Below are positions 35,721 through 47,399 of a stretch of 64,000 bases of DNA, in pieces. Below the pieces are notes generated by a model. That model made no database searches, was not told the DNA's origin, and saw nothing but the letters and a program-made list of their open reading frames with translations. A program made the position numbers and the translations under genes. The DNA comes from Diorhabda sublineata (lineage: Eukaryota; Arthropoda; Insecta; Coleoptera; Chrysomelidae), in the NCBI RefSeq assembly GCF_026230105.1, contig NC_079479.1, positions 13,837,734 through 13,901,733 on the forward strand. The letters are read 5' to 3'. How positions within the stretch are numbered: the first letter of the stretch is position 1; the number at the start of each line of letters is the position of its first letter.

Positions 35721-36427
35721 ATTGGTTAACAGGCTAGCCGTGGAATTCTGTGAGGCAGAAAAAAGAGGAAAAAGAAACGGAAAAAATGGGGAAGAATAGG
35801 GAGAAACAAAAAAATGATATGTTACAGGTTTATTTTCAGTACCTAACGATATTTGGCTATCAAACTTTTCTCCCGGGTTGAAGATCTCGTGACCCTTCTA
35901 TTCCATGTTAGGTTTAGTGAATTATTCGCCTCCAATGGAGCACTTATTGTAAACAGTTTCGCTCAAGCTTCTCTTCAATTGCTTGAACTAAATCATCAGT
36001 TACTAAGGCTGGGCATCCACGTAGTTTTTTATCGAGTACTTGATCAACTCCTCTAATCAATTGATCTTTCAATCATTGAATCTTTAATGGGATTTTGTCC
36101 ATAAATCTCGTATATTTGCCAATTGGTTCGATTTTTAGACATGAAAAAGGAATTTGCATTGAGGATACACCTCGTATGAACCTAGTACCAATTTAAATTA
36201 ATTTTTCATCATCTACTAGTTAGCTAGGTTAATTGATTGACATCCTGTATGATTTTGGTTGAATTATTTAAAAAATGATTAGAGTAATTGTGAATTATAT
36301 TAATGATTTATTTAATGAGAATCCCATTGATGATTATAATTTTATAAAATCTTTTACCCACAAAATTTCTCTACTTGTATGAAGCCATACATTCCCCCTA
36401 ACCGAAGATCTTCGGCTGATAGTATAA

Positions 36428-36452
36428 TTAGGTTCGGCCCAAAAGTAATAAT
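36428..36452 (+). repeat. mariner-type terminal-repeat-like sequence
   Basis: TTAGGTTCGGCCCAAAAGTA, next to TA dinucleotides, resembles the TTAGGT(T/C)GGCC.A(A/T)AAGTA outer end of mariner elements. I found no complementary partner end within a few kb, so it may be a solo end. Confidence 0.35.
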
Positions 36453-36459
36453 CTTCAGA

Positions 36460-37950
36460 TTTATTTGTTAATACTGAATGCGTTTATTAGAATGTGGGCT
36501 TAGTTATTAACCTTAATAGTTTTCACTTCATTTCTACGGGCGTTTTTAATTACATTTGAACAATTTATTGAATTTTTAGATGAAGTTTGTTTTTGTATAT
36601 TGATGTATGGTGGAAAAATTAAGTGCTTAGCTACTACTACTGTATGATGGGTATCATAAATTATGAATACGATGGATTCGAATGAAAAATAGTCTAACGG
36701 GTTAAATTATAATAAATAAATGATTATTTCTCATTTCGCACGAAATATCCAATTAAATCATTATTTCTCAACAGGATTCTATGAATTGAAAGATCATAAT
36801 TCCACGGATTATTGCCAAAACAAAAATGTATAAATGAAACTATCAAAAACACGAATGGCTGAATGAGAAATTGAAAAGACTGAGGAAGAACCAAAAGGAA
36901 TAAAAGATAAGGATGGTATAATTCAAAATATGGAAAGAGGAAAATTTACAAAAGACTAAAGAAGAAGACTTAGGAGTAGAATTCCCAATGAAAACTGAGA
37001 TAGAAATGGAAAGAAAAAGACTGGGTTTTGGGGAAGTTCCTGGAAAGATGGAAGACCATCTAAGGACTCAGAAATACGTATTTGAAACTGGATCCAGTTA
37101 TTAACGAAAAACTATTCATATTCACCTGCAGTAACTTTTTTTTATTGAAAATCTAGTGTATCTTCAGTGTCCACCCATTCCATTTCGGTTTTAAATAGCT
37201 GAAGGAAATCAAATATGTAATACGTTATATATTGCGTTCTTAAAAGGTGTTTTTGTACCACAATTTATCATCGTTTCTTTAAAAAGTTCATCTTCCATGT
37301 CAGCTTTGTGAATAACACAAATGCTTATCAAATTAGCAAAAATTAATCACGCGAACTGATAATATGTGCAACCCCAAGATCAGTTAATGCTTTTTAATAC
37401 CACTCATTTTTTATCAATATTCTCTACGGTTTTATCTTGCTACTTTGAGAAAATTATTATTTGTAATCGCATCCTGTTAATGAATGAAAATCAGGTAAAA
37501 TCGTACATAAATTTGAACCTAATTCCATGGGTTATTTTGTGGTATTGATGTACCAGTGCCATACTTCATAAAAATGTTAAGTTCATCGCTATCTCTCTTA
37601 CTACGGCTCGCCTATTACTCACTTTGTTAGATCACATGGCATGTAGAAAGTCCAACCAAAATGATTTTTTAGTCATAAATATTACCCTATGAAAATTTCG
37701 AGTTGCCTCAAATACATTTTTCATATTGTTTTTTTCAAAATATTATTGCGCGCGTTTGGCAAGTGATTGTACATTTTTTGACCTTGTAAAATATTGAGCC
37801 GTTAACTAATTCTGGACGTGAATGGATTCAAAGATGAATATTGAAGGAAGAGTCATAATTTTTAATCTTTTAAAGAAGTCCCTGCAGTAAGACCTGCTGA
37901 TAAGTCCGAATAAATATGTAACATCTTTTATACTTTGAAGATTCGCTCAA
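36460..37950. other. gene-poor stretch
   Basis: AT-rich, no gene recognised. The segment near 37750-37920 shares phrases (AAGTGATTGTACA, ATTGAGCCGTT, GACCTGCT) with 51500-51650, suggesting both are parts of one dispersed repeat. Confidence 0.4.
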
Positions 37951-37984
37951 ATTGAGTCACACCACAGGTAACTCAGAAGGGAAG

Positions 37985-38110
37985 GGCATATCAGAGATGT
38001 GACTCAATAAGGGTATAATGGACTGTTAAGGAGGTGGATAATTTCAGTTATTTGGAAACTGATCTCAGTACAAAACAGCAGAAGCTTTCCACAACAAGCC
38101 CCAAGAATCA
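37985..38110 (+). pseudogene. LINE ORF2 scrap (sense)
   Basis: The plus strand reads VKEVDNFSYLETDLSTKQQK. This resembles the V..F.YLG(T/S)..S block that lies between the RT catalytic box and the thumb in many LINEs. It is only about 25 codons long and is immediately followed by an oppositely oriented RT fragment. Confidence 0.5.
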
Positions 38111-38300
38111 GCGACGTCCACCATTTTAAATGATAAAACAGTTGAGATAGAGAAGATAATAATCGCGCCATGATTTAAGGGTGATTTGGTCGTTTGCGAA
38201 CAGACATATTTCACCACTGATGTCTTGATGTCGTTTATAAACAAAAGAAACAAAATAAAGCCTAGAACTGAGCCTTGAGGGGTCCATTAAGCCCCGCTAC
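38110..38300 (-). pseudogene. Jockey-like LINE reverse-transcriptase scrap (antisense)
   Basis: The minus strand reads TPQGSVLGFILFLLFINDIK followed by TSVVKYVCSQTTKSP. The first part is the RT (V)PQGSVLGPLLF..(F/Y)INDI block; the second is a degenerate version of the ..VRLFADDT catalytic box, where the two Asp residues are not preserved. Directly upstream on the same strand (38297-38650) is a 117-codon open frame with no recognised motif. Confidence 0.8.
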
Positions 38301-38309
38301 TCACTTACC

Positions 38310-39470
38310 AGGTCTGCAGTTCCGAGTTGGGCTATAAAAGAAGCGTTTCCAGGGTTGCCTCGAGTACGTATACAAAGTTTGGAACCAGCTCTCGGATTAT
38401 AGACATCGTGAAGTTTTTTTGATTCAAATGAGATGGAGAGTGTGCGTCGTTGGCCATCAACTATATTTGTTTTCAAGAGACTAGTGTTAATAATAGTTAA
38501 TTTCGACTGGTCTATATACATCATCTGTTCGCATTCTAAAATGCATTTGCATAAACTATATCGATCTAATCTGAATGTCAAGAAACGGGGCAAATATAAC
38601 GGTATTAAATCTTTCGTTATTATGGCAAAACCATTTGTTTTGTTATTCATACCGTTCGTATCCGATCCGTTCCGACTAGCTGCACATAAATAACTTGTAG
38701 ATTGTGAAAAAATTCATGCTTGTTTCTTTTTTTTATTCTTTATTGGTGTTAAATCTTTGTCAGAAATCGTTACTAATTATATATTTATAAGGCAAAGTTT
38801 TATTTATGTCATATCAATTCATTAAAATGATAGAACTGTCATTTTATTATATTCTTTTGGAATGATAAATTGCTAATTGATTATAGGAAATTGATAGGAT
38901 CTCGTATTATATTATGAATACTAATCTAATATGAAATTAGGGTTATATCTCTTTTAATTAGATTTTTCACATTCCGAAAGTATTATAATTATTGTTTTTA
39001 AGTAATTGGACTTTCAATTTTACTTTATACAAGCGTAGAAGGAAAACCTGGTCCCAATAAGTGTCGAATCAAACAACTTCACCTCCTGTCATTACTTTGT
39101 ATTTGGTGTCTAGTTCTGTAAAGAATCCTTTATTTTCAAGGGTTAGTTCCAGATGCACTGCGGTTTGTATAGCTACCATCAATTTTGTGTGTAAATTCCT
39201 CTAATTCATCATTTCGATGAACGGTGAGATCTGATCCTGATCCAATGTAGAATACATAATGTACATGGAATCAGAAAGTGATTTAACAAATTTTAATCGA
39301 AAATATAGAAGTCTTGATGTCTTTCACTGAGGAAACGGGATGAGTGAGAAAGTACTAGGAAACAAAATAAGGCTTTTTTGCTGATAACGATTCGAGAGAC
39401 CAATGAGGCGCTTTACGAAGAGCTAGGACACCCAAAATAAGGCAACGAATGAAACGGATGGACTTTCAAA
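38310..39470. other. gene-poor stretch
   Basis: The strand-overlapping ORFs at 38297-38693 have no recognised domain. The remainder is AT-rich and featureless up to the telomere-like tract. Confidence 0.45.
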
Positions 39471-39475
39471 CGCAC

Positions 39476-39593
39476 AAACCTAACCTAAGATAACATAATC
39501 TAACCTAATCTAACCTAACCTAACCTAACCTAACATAACAGAACCTAACCTAATCTAACCTAACCTTACCTACCTTAACCTAACCTAACAAAA
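39476..39593. repeat. interstitial CCTAA (TTAGG-type) telomere-like tract
   Basis: About 115 bp of variously perfect CCTAA units (plus strand AACCTAACCTAACCTAACCT, with variants AATCTAA, AACATAA and ACCTTACC). TTAGG is the ancestral insect telomere repeat. The tract is degenerate and lies in the middle of a 64-kb window with no change of sequence type on either side. It is therefore an interstitial copy, perhaps from double-strand-break repair or an old retroposition event, not a chromosome end. Confidence 0.9.
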
Positions 39594-39599
39594 CCAGAA

Positions 39600-41090
39600 T
39601 TCACTCAATAATATCGTAAATGAATACTACTTTGAATCACGACCCTCAATGCGTTTGTCACATCAACCTAGTCTGAAACGGAAGGTGCGAGAGTGTGAGA
39701 GACTGATTCGAGATGGACAGGGACATAATTTTGTAGGATATGGTTGATTTCATGAATTGCTTTGATATAGGAAAACTTTTTCTTTGTATGGCTGGAGATA
39801 TGGTAATTTTTGAGAAACATTTCTAGTACCAAACAGTTTTTGGGGTTATTAGATGAGCGGGTACAGCTGTGGTTGTATTTTTGAATATCGTCGGCCATTC
39901 GGACCAGAAAATCTGCAACAGCTGTGAGTCTCACTTGGCCTCGCTCATTACCACTACCCAGATCAAAGATGTGCTGCCATATTACGTCAAACATTTGAAT
40001 GCAGCTCATAAAACTTCCAAGTTCAACTCCTCATATCTTTGCTATCTACCTTAGTATCAAAATAGATCAAAATTTCAATAAGATCCGAGGTGGTACACTA
40101 AAGATGAACTAGATGGACTTTTCTGCTGGTTTTTCGCATGTTGTGGTCCGGAGGGCATTAATAGCTTGACCAATCGTCATTCTTCACGTATTCGTTCAAA
40201 ATGAGTCCTTGATTCTGGATTTTCCTATAATATGTATTTTCTAAGCTTACAGATTGATTGTTTATCAAACTAATAGACTTATTCACCATCTTGGTAGGTA
40301 AATTACGAGATCATAAGCATCTGGCGTTCAAATATTTGATCATTTGATGCCAATAACTGTCAAAATCAGGATGGTCCCATGAAAAGATTCATTAAAAGTC
40401 GAATTATTTGTGATTTCAGAAATATTTTTAAAAAATAAACTTTTCTTATTGATATTAATTATGTTTAAAGATTTTTGTTATAGAAAAATATTCGACAGTA
40501 TTATTATGTGAATCAATATCTTCCTAAATTATTAAGTCATCAATTCCATGGAATTTTTTCATTTTGGTTATCAATAAATTAGAACTAAAAACTAGTAGTC
40601 ATTTTAGTGATATCTAAATACCAATTTATAACCAATCAAACATTTCAATCAATGATTTAATCAACACATTCGTTCAAACTAACGTTATAATTGCCAAATA
40701 CCGCTATTATCCAAACATCCTCTTTCGCAATATTTTCAATGAGAATTCGGAAATCTACATAAAAATAACTTTCAAGGATTGATGGAAATATAGGCCAATA
40801 CTTCGTGAATTCTATAATTGTGACAGTAATGCGAATAAAACAAGTTTGTTGAGTTGAATAAATTCGTTACGAACAATAAATTATAGCCACAAAACACGAT
40901 TCAACATTTTCAAAGTTCTATTAAGTTCATTAATCTAATGTTTTTCAAAATATATTACAAAATTCTACACACCCCAATACTTAACTAATTAATTCCATAA
41001 CGATGAATACATCAAGTTTGTCACAATCTCTACGAAAACGCTTATAATCTAATTGGCAAATATTTCGTCCCAATTCATTTATTATAAAAT
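39600..41090. other. gene-poor stretch
   Basis: No recognisable element. A 113-codon minus-strand ORF at 39668-40009 (MSCIQMFDVIWQHIFDLGSG start) has no known motif. Confidence 0.45.
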
Positions 41091-41104
41091 AATAATTTCA
41101 TTAC

Positions 41105-41520
41105 CAAAAAATTGGTACACTTTTCGACATAATCACTAAAGACATTGATACATTTGTCATATCCGTGGACAAACTTTTCAATACACTCTGGTACAGTACA
41201 GTACAGTAAAAAACACAGCTTGAAACTTCTATAAATTCTGGAGACAAAGTATTAATGGTGAATCTCTAACCAATCTGTCAATTCTGAAACGACAGATTTG
41301 CGTCCTTTTCCTCCTTCCCCTTGGCCATCATGCACCATCACTCATTAAGTTTTCCCTATACACACGACTCATTCTCCGATGGATTTCTGCAGCACTACGG
41401 CCTTCATCTTGTGATAACGAATCGCACTTCGCAATTCACACTTGGCGCTAGCATCAATAATGGCGGACATTTTTACGTGGCTGTAAGCACAACGCCGACT
41501 GACGCCTGAATGTCAACAAT
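41105..41520 (-). pseudogene. mariner-like element end with transposase C-terminus
   Basis: The minus strand at about 41110-41215 encodes VPECIEKFVHGYDKCINVFS then DYVEK and a short run. This fits the closing ...(R/Y)(W/Y)(D/N)KCI...GDYVEK tail of mariner-type transposases. The adjoining 41250-41520 is GC-richer than its surroundings and may be another part of the element, but no catalytic block was identified in it. Confidence 0.5.
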
Positions 41521-42770
41521 GGCGAAGTGTGTAGTGCGAGAGCTTCGCAGTCGCTTCAACTGACCAAAGAAGAATATCCTAGATTGTAGATAGTTATGAT
41601 TAGAAAAATCTTAAATTCATTGAACCAATTTGGAAAGTCGGATTACTTAATTTACCACATGTAACTGTTCATCTGAGTTAAGGGGGTCATCTAGTTTCTA
41701 GTATATTTCTTAAACTTAAAATCACGAGGAAACCGTTGAAATAATCAATCTCATTGTTTTTACATAATTTTTATCAACATTCAAATAAGCTTCACAAATT
41801 TTTTGGATTCAAAATATTTAATAGAATGAAAGTTATGGTGGTCGACAGGAAGACATCAAGTAAAAGACGTGCTTGAAGGTGACCAAAATTACGGCTGTTC
41901 TGCTTATTTCAAATCAAAAAACCGAACGGCTTTTTAATCTTTCCATTCAAGACTAGAGATTGCAGTAAAATGAATTCCATATAACAAAAATTCACTTTTT
42001 TATACACTTGTGAAAATTACGTTTTAGTTTCTACCCTTATCATAATCCCAATTCAATCGCTGGCTTATAGCATATTGAAGATACTTTATCAATTTGAAGA
42101 TCGGTTTATTAATTTCAAAATTCCCAGAAAAACGCTTTTGAAAATTCGCGCATGCGATTTATACTTAAAATTTCATCTCACCGTCAATCTGCTAAGCTTG
42201 GACTATACAATATATTTTACTCTTCTTCATGGTAGTCACGCAGAGCTGCTTCGTCTTCCCTTTTCGCAGCTTGTGCGCATTTCTGAACGAATGTTTTAAC
42301 AGCTATTGAACATATTCTTCAGCTTTTAAGCCGATGTTCACTTCAATGGTTTGCAAGGTCTTGAGGATAGATTCGAATCCTTTGTTAAAGATTATAACAG
42401 CGAGAAACGTGGCCTAGAATGAAGGTGCTTCGGATCAAATGTCCAGATTAACTAATGAACAATGCTTATTAATCTTTATTGCATAACGCCGACGAGGCAC
42501 TTTGTAAAACATATAAATATTGTAAACTTGCAATAGTATTAGATTCTGTTTTGTCAATTTATTGAATAAACGTTTCTCAATGTGTAATTCGTTTTATAAA
42601 AACGAGTTAGTAGGATATTTCTGAAATTTAACATAACTAGCGACTCGAAATTATTTTGACTTTAAACTTCCAAGCACCTGCTTAACAATTCTTCTCTGGA
42701 TAAATCTTCGAGTGGGATAAGATGATTCCCAATTTTTTTCTTCTACTACTGCACCAACAGTCACGATTAC
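41521..42770. other. gene-poor stretch
   Basis: AT-rich and without recognised coding or repeat content, up to the hammerhead-like repeat. Confidence 0.5.
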
Positions 42771-42773
42771 ACT

Positions 42774-42815
42774 GTCTGACGCGCGTTTCGACACCAAGTT
42801 GTCGTCTTCAGAGAC
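42774..42815 (-). ncRNA. hammerhead-ribozyme-like motif, copy 2 (core intact)
   Basis: Minus strand: GTCT (helix I arm), CTGAAGA (conserved CUGANGA core), C, GACA-ACTTGG-TGTC (helix II), GAAA (conserved), CG-CG-CG then T (helix III of three pairs, A-U closing), C (cleavage nucleotide 17), AGAC (helix I partner). All invariant positions are present. The unusual point is one extra C between A9 and helix II, which could instead pair with G12 and lengthen the stem; both copies with a core share it. In Penelope-like elements such minimal hammerheads process the retroelement RNA. The flanking consensus continues outward as ACTGTCTGA on one side and GACTGAAGGTAA on the other, in all three copies. 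Confidence 0.75.
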
Positions 42816-42829
42816 TGAAGGTAAACTGG

Positions 42830-43700
42830 AATGGAACCAATCTTACTACAATAGATAAAAGCTGCTGCCTTATGGTGTATATCTTCAGATTATTCTATGG
42901 AGTCTAATTTTCGGAGGGGGCTAGTACAAACAAATGAAGCAACTTCGTAGGATTAGGGGCTTGTCATAATAAAATATGATTTGTCTAAATTGAGGTATAA
43001 GTATTTTCATATAAGGAAAACCGTTGTATTTAGTTTTCCATATAGTTTTCTACTTCTTTTTATTGGGTATTTTTAATAATTTGATTCAGATCAATTATAG
43101 ATTTCACAAATCAAAAAAATAATGTACACAAAGGGAATCGTGTTTTCTTTCACATTTTGTATATGTACCATCACCAATAATATCTTCAAATTTTACGAAA
43201 TTTCTGGTACATATATTTTTTTACCATAATTTGTTTATAATACGGGCCTAAAATTTAAAGCTATAGAAATGTTATGGATACCAAAATAGCCAGTGTAAAC
43301 TAAGTAGTAACATTAATAATCTAGAATTAGGAATGCTGTTTAAAAGCGTTTAATGCCACTTAAATTGGGTCTAGTGCTTAACAGCTTTTACAAGTTTATT
43401 ATACACCTTTGCCTCTTCTTATCGGATTTATGTTTTTGGTTGTTTAGATACAGGATGTTTGATTATAACGTTACAAACTTTTATCTAATTACTGTGATAA
43501 ATTATGTGGATTGCATAAAATCGAACGGTCGTTCCGTGAAATGAATTCGAGAAATTAGAACTCGTTTCAATGAGTAGGAATCTAAACATGTCCCACCTTT
43601 ATTTTGTTGAAAAATTATTTAACTTTTTCAACCATAACTCATTTAGAAAGGAATAAATCGAGTTAAATTTTTGATGTATCCACTCACAATTAGGGACGGC
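42830..43700. other. gene-poor stretch
   Basis: AT-rich. A 63-codon ORF at 43353 has a hydrophobic segment but no support. Nothing was recognised. Confidence 0.5.
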
Positions 43701-43719
43701 ACCTTCAGGGACAAAGAAA

Positions 43720-43985
43720 AACAATCAACGAGGAATTCAAGATGTTAAGAATCGTATAAAGATGGGACAAAGACAAAGCATAAGACAAATGTAAAGACAA
43801 CAATGGAATCAGAAATATCAGGACGAAGCTTCTAACTGAAAATAGAGACGATTACAAACAAAAAATGAGCTCTGAGTTTCTTCAGTTCATATGCTTACAA
43901 AATGTACTACCTAGAAGAGTGGAAAATGGCTTTATAACACTGATACACAAACACAGGCTTATCTGTAACTGAAAAAATATTTCTG
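43720..43985 (+). pseudogene. possible LINE pre-RT fragment
   Basis: The plus strand reads NIRTKLLTENRDDYKQKMSS then, shortly after, NVLPRRVENGFITLIHKH. The latter resembles the entry to the RT domain (LP..W..G.I.LI.K.GD). The match is weak. Confidence 0.3.
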
Positions 43986-44394
43986 GCTGAAGAATATTTG
44001 AGATATGTATCGCTCAAGCATAATTTCGAGCTGTGTAGATTCCTCAGTCAAGTTTTTTAGTTTCTCACCAATCTACGTCGAAGTCTACAGCATCCTGACA
44101 TAAGTAGTGAAGAGAAGAATCAGTTTTTTCGAAAATTCAACAACAAATAATTATTATTGTAAATAAAATAGTAGAGAAAACTCAATTAATGTCGTTTTTT
44201 AATACAGAGATTGGTAAGTCAAGCAATGCATCGAAAAATCATAATAAGCCTGTTTTTAAACAACAATTATCCGAAGACACCGCTACGAAATCGTTCAACA
44301 GTGTGGAAAACGTACTAGAAGTTCTAAAAAACGGGCTCTGTTGTCGACGCGTTCTAGTTGACCGGTGTATGTAACAGCTAACGAAAATATAGGC

Positions 44395-44580
44395 TAGAAA
44401 TCGACTGAGGGAAATGAGAGACAGAATGTCAGATGACAGGTTTACAAGGATTAAAAAGGAAGAAAACCCGACCTTCAGGGTGACCTCCTACAAGATGGTA
44501 CGAAAGCTGGTCTTTATTATCTCAGCTGCAGCTAGGCAACCATTGATGCAAACACTAAGTCCCAACGTACGACGAAAAAG
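44395..44580 (+). pseudogene. LINE 3'-end repeat, copy 3
   Basis: MRDRMSDDRFTRIKKEENPT on the plus strand, then in another frame PTRWYESWSLLSQLQLGNH and a stop. It then runs through TTGATGCAAACACTAAGTCC into ACGTACGACGAA. This is the same 3' end as at 26.9 kb and, inverted, at 23.9 kb. It is joined without spacer to a mariner-like transposase at about 44580. Confidence 0.75.
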
Positions 44581-45075
44581 AAAAAGAGTAGCACTTACGT
44601 TAGTTGAGCAGCCGAAGCAATCTGCATTACGGCTATCACTAGAACTTCAAAAATCGAGTTTAACAGATTGGAGTTTTTCCAGTGGTATCTTGAACGCAGT
44701 CAGGATGATCTGTAGCTCTAGCATTCCATTTTGTGGTCGGATAAAGCAATCTTCAAGTTAAACGGTACGATCAATCATCATAACTGCGTATACTGGAAAG
44801 ATCGGAATATCCATGTCTTCATTGATCCCGCCTAGGGTGTGTGTATGGGCAACTATCAATGCGGGTTATCTCGAGAGTTCATACTTTTTTAACGGTCACG
44901 TGATGTGCCAAAGTTATATGAAAATCCTCGAAGATTTAAGTGAATAAATGGACAACGATCCAACACTCGCTAATGTGACCTGGTCTTCTCTTGCAAGAGG
45001 ACAACGTACCCTTCCTGCATCACAGGACTGCAATTGACGAAGAATTTGAAAGTTTTCGCGGGCAGACTTGCATCA
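44580..45075 (+). pseudogene. mariner/IS630-type transposase remnant
   Basis: The plus strand starts with an HTH-like region (KRKRVALTLVEQPKQSALRL then SLELQKSSLTDW). It then gives RLEFFQWYLERSQDDL, ILWSDKAIFKLNGTINHHNC, VYWKDRNIHVFIDP and, after a frame change, VWATINAGYLESSYFFNGHV followed by MCQSYMKILEDL. The (L/F)WSDEA.FKLNG..N.HN..YW block holds the first catalytic Asp. The FF(F/D)G.V....Y...L block lies before the second. Here SDEA has become SDKA. The later WIGR.GP block is missing, although a piece of such a block is present at 12.4 kb. Confidence 0.88.
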
Positions 45076-45079
45076 CCAT

Positions 45080-46795
45080 GGTGAAACTTTGCAGCGAATG
45101 CATTATATCAATTTGCAACTTTTGTAATATCTTTTAATAAATTCGTTTTGACGCTGAATTTTTTTCTTTAATAAAAATTTGTTGTCCGACTTTTACCAAC
45201 CTTTGTATATAGTGACACTCGAAGTATCTCTAATCTAGAACAAACTAATCTCATATAAATGAAAGATCCTCAACTTTTAATTGTCTTTGTTCAGCTCAAC
45301 AAACTGATCATTATGAACGAAAAATAAAAATTTAAATCCAGCTTTCGAAAGCTTGTTGCATTTTCAAATCTGTTCAAAGTTCAATAATTTTTACCAGAAC
45401 ATCTAGTATCAATCAGTTAAGTTCTCTAAAATTAAATCAAACATATAAATCGGAGGTCTCTGAATTCTGCGGTGCACTTGTTTGGAAGATAGTTTGTGGA
45501 AAGGTTCAGGTTATTCACCCTTGGGGTTCTATCGAGACTCAGGGCTGGTTCTAAAAATTTCATCGTTTTTTAGTAGTATTATGATGAAGAAAATTGTTGT
45601 AAACATTAAAGTACATCGAGAGTACACCGTAGAGATTTAACAACATGGTGAAGTATAAGTTTGAATTTCAAGTCTTAAAACTTTGAGTAGCTCTAAAAAC
45701 AGTTTCTGCTCTATGAAGAATCAAGTTATTTGAGAAAAACAAGATACAATTTCTTCCTTTCCTTTTACATAAAACTACTCACATGAAATGATTTTTAATC
45801 GATTGTCTGTTTTTGAAAATGATCAGATTTCCATCCGTTTTAGTGTAATTACTCTAGAAATGCTTGAAAGAATTGAATGATGCCATCGAACTTTATTCAA
45901 TTTCTGCATATGAAAAAAAAGGTTGTTTTGAAATGAAAGTTTCAAACCTTATACCTATAAATCCAGCAGTGATAAGCCTTTAGATTACGAATGCTTCATT
46001 TTATTACTCTCTTATTAATAAAAATAGACTGCAGTTTTGTTCGATGAAAAAGTTTGAACAAAATATATATTATATTAATTTATTGTTTATATATGTTTCT
46101 TCTATACATTCGAACGAAAGCCTATCCTGTAACAACCTTCAGCACCTTCGGGGGTGTTTCAATATGGCTTTGATTTGTATGAATAGTGATGTGGTCAAAA
46201 AGGGTCTCAAAAAGGCTAGTCGCACGCATCTACGGCCGAAAAAGAATGTCTCTTTTGTTGTGCTCCATGAGAACTATTCCAAAATCACGACTGTGGAGGC
46301 AAAAGTTTTGTAGATTAGTTGTTATACAGTGGTGTACAAAGATAAGTTCAAATATTTTCTAGGAAGACTCAAAATTTTGATTATTTTTATTGCTATACGA
46401 AATTGCTGAGTAAAAAATTATTTAATTATATCTTAGAAGTTATATTGCTCCTAATTGACTTAAGACGGCTATAATTATAACTCTGGATGAAGGAGGAGAT
46501 CTGAAATCATAGAAAAATTGGTCAAAAAGAGGCTTTTATCATTTCTGTTTGAATATAAAATACTTATATATGAATAATGTCTACTCTAACCCCTATCATG
46601 GCAAAATTATTTGAGGTCTCAAAATGTACAAAGCAAAAAAATGCACAATCATTTTTCAATTGAGATCAAATAGATATTATTTTTTTACGCAATAATTTGA
46701 GGGCATATTTACTGGAAATTCCTTTATTTATTTATTTTTTTGTTTATTTCTTAGTTTTTACAAGCTTTTGTCAAGTAACAATTTTTTGACAATAA
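45080..46795. other. gene-poor stretch
   Basis: No element recognised. An 89-codon ORF at 46044-46313 (plus) is without motif. Confidence 0.5.
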
Positions 46796-46801
46796 AACAT
46801 T

Positions 46802-46860
<59 letters not shown>
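46802..46860. repeat. compound microsatellite (TC)n(TA)n
   Basis: About 11 TC dinucleotides (46802-46824) followed without interruption by about 18 AT dinucleotides (46825-46860). Confidence 0.98.
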
Positions 46861-46862
<2 letters not shown>

Positions 46863-47029
46863 CTAATATTGTTCAATAAGATGATGAGTAGTTTACACTA
46901 CATAGAATATTCTAGTGCATTCGCTTTATCAAAAAATCGATTCAAATTGACAATAAATTATCTAAAATGTGTCTTTTGTTGATTGTGTCAGATTGGTGAC
47001 GAGTTTGCTTACAATGGAACAAAACCAGC

Positions 47030-47395
47030 GTCGTGGAGTTGTCTGACAATGGACTGAAAAGGAGGAACCGGTTCCAAAAAGGCAAAGGCCGTTCCATCTG
47101 CAGGCAAAGTCATGGCGTCGGTTTTTTTGAATGCGCGTGGGATAATTCCCAATGATTATTTTGAAAAAGAAGTAACTATCAACGACGAGTATTTTGCTAA
47201 GTTGTTACAATGAGCGAAGAAATCAAGCAAAATGGCCACATTTGGTACCAACTTCTACATCTGTTATTGTAATTTTTTGTTACCATATTTATATTGAAGA
47301 GATTGAAGATTTTTTTCTTGAAAAAGTTATCGGAATTATTGAACAACACTGGGAAAAGTGTATGAAACTCGGAGGAGATTACGGCGAAAAATAAA
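47030..47395 (+). pseudogene. mariner transposase remnant with internal deletion
   Basis: The plus strand reads QWTEKEEPVPK then, with a +1 frameshift, KAKAVPSAGKVMASVFLNAR and GIIPNDYFEKEVTINDEYFA. A stop and frame change follow, and the sequence jumps to the tail EIEDFFLEKVIGIIEQHWEK and CMKLGGDYGEK. The first half is the block after the first catalytic Asp; the tail is the C-terminal (R/H)W.KC..L.GDY.E motif. Everything between, including the second and third acids, is gone. The WTEK.EP.P block is close to that of the copy at 52.9 kb, so both belong to one subfamily. Confidence 0.88.
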
Positions 47396-47399
47396 TATA

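Noticed and set aside
38297..38650. 117-codon minus-strand ORF beside the LINE RT scrap
   Set aside because: A competing ORF exists on the opposite strand, and there is no RT or other motif in it.
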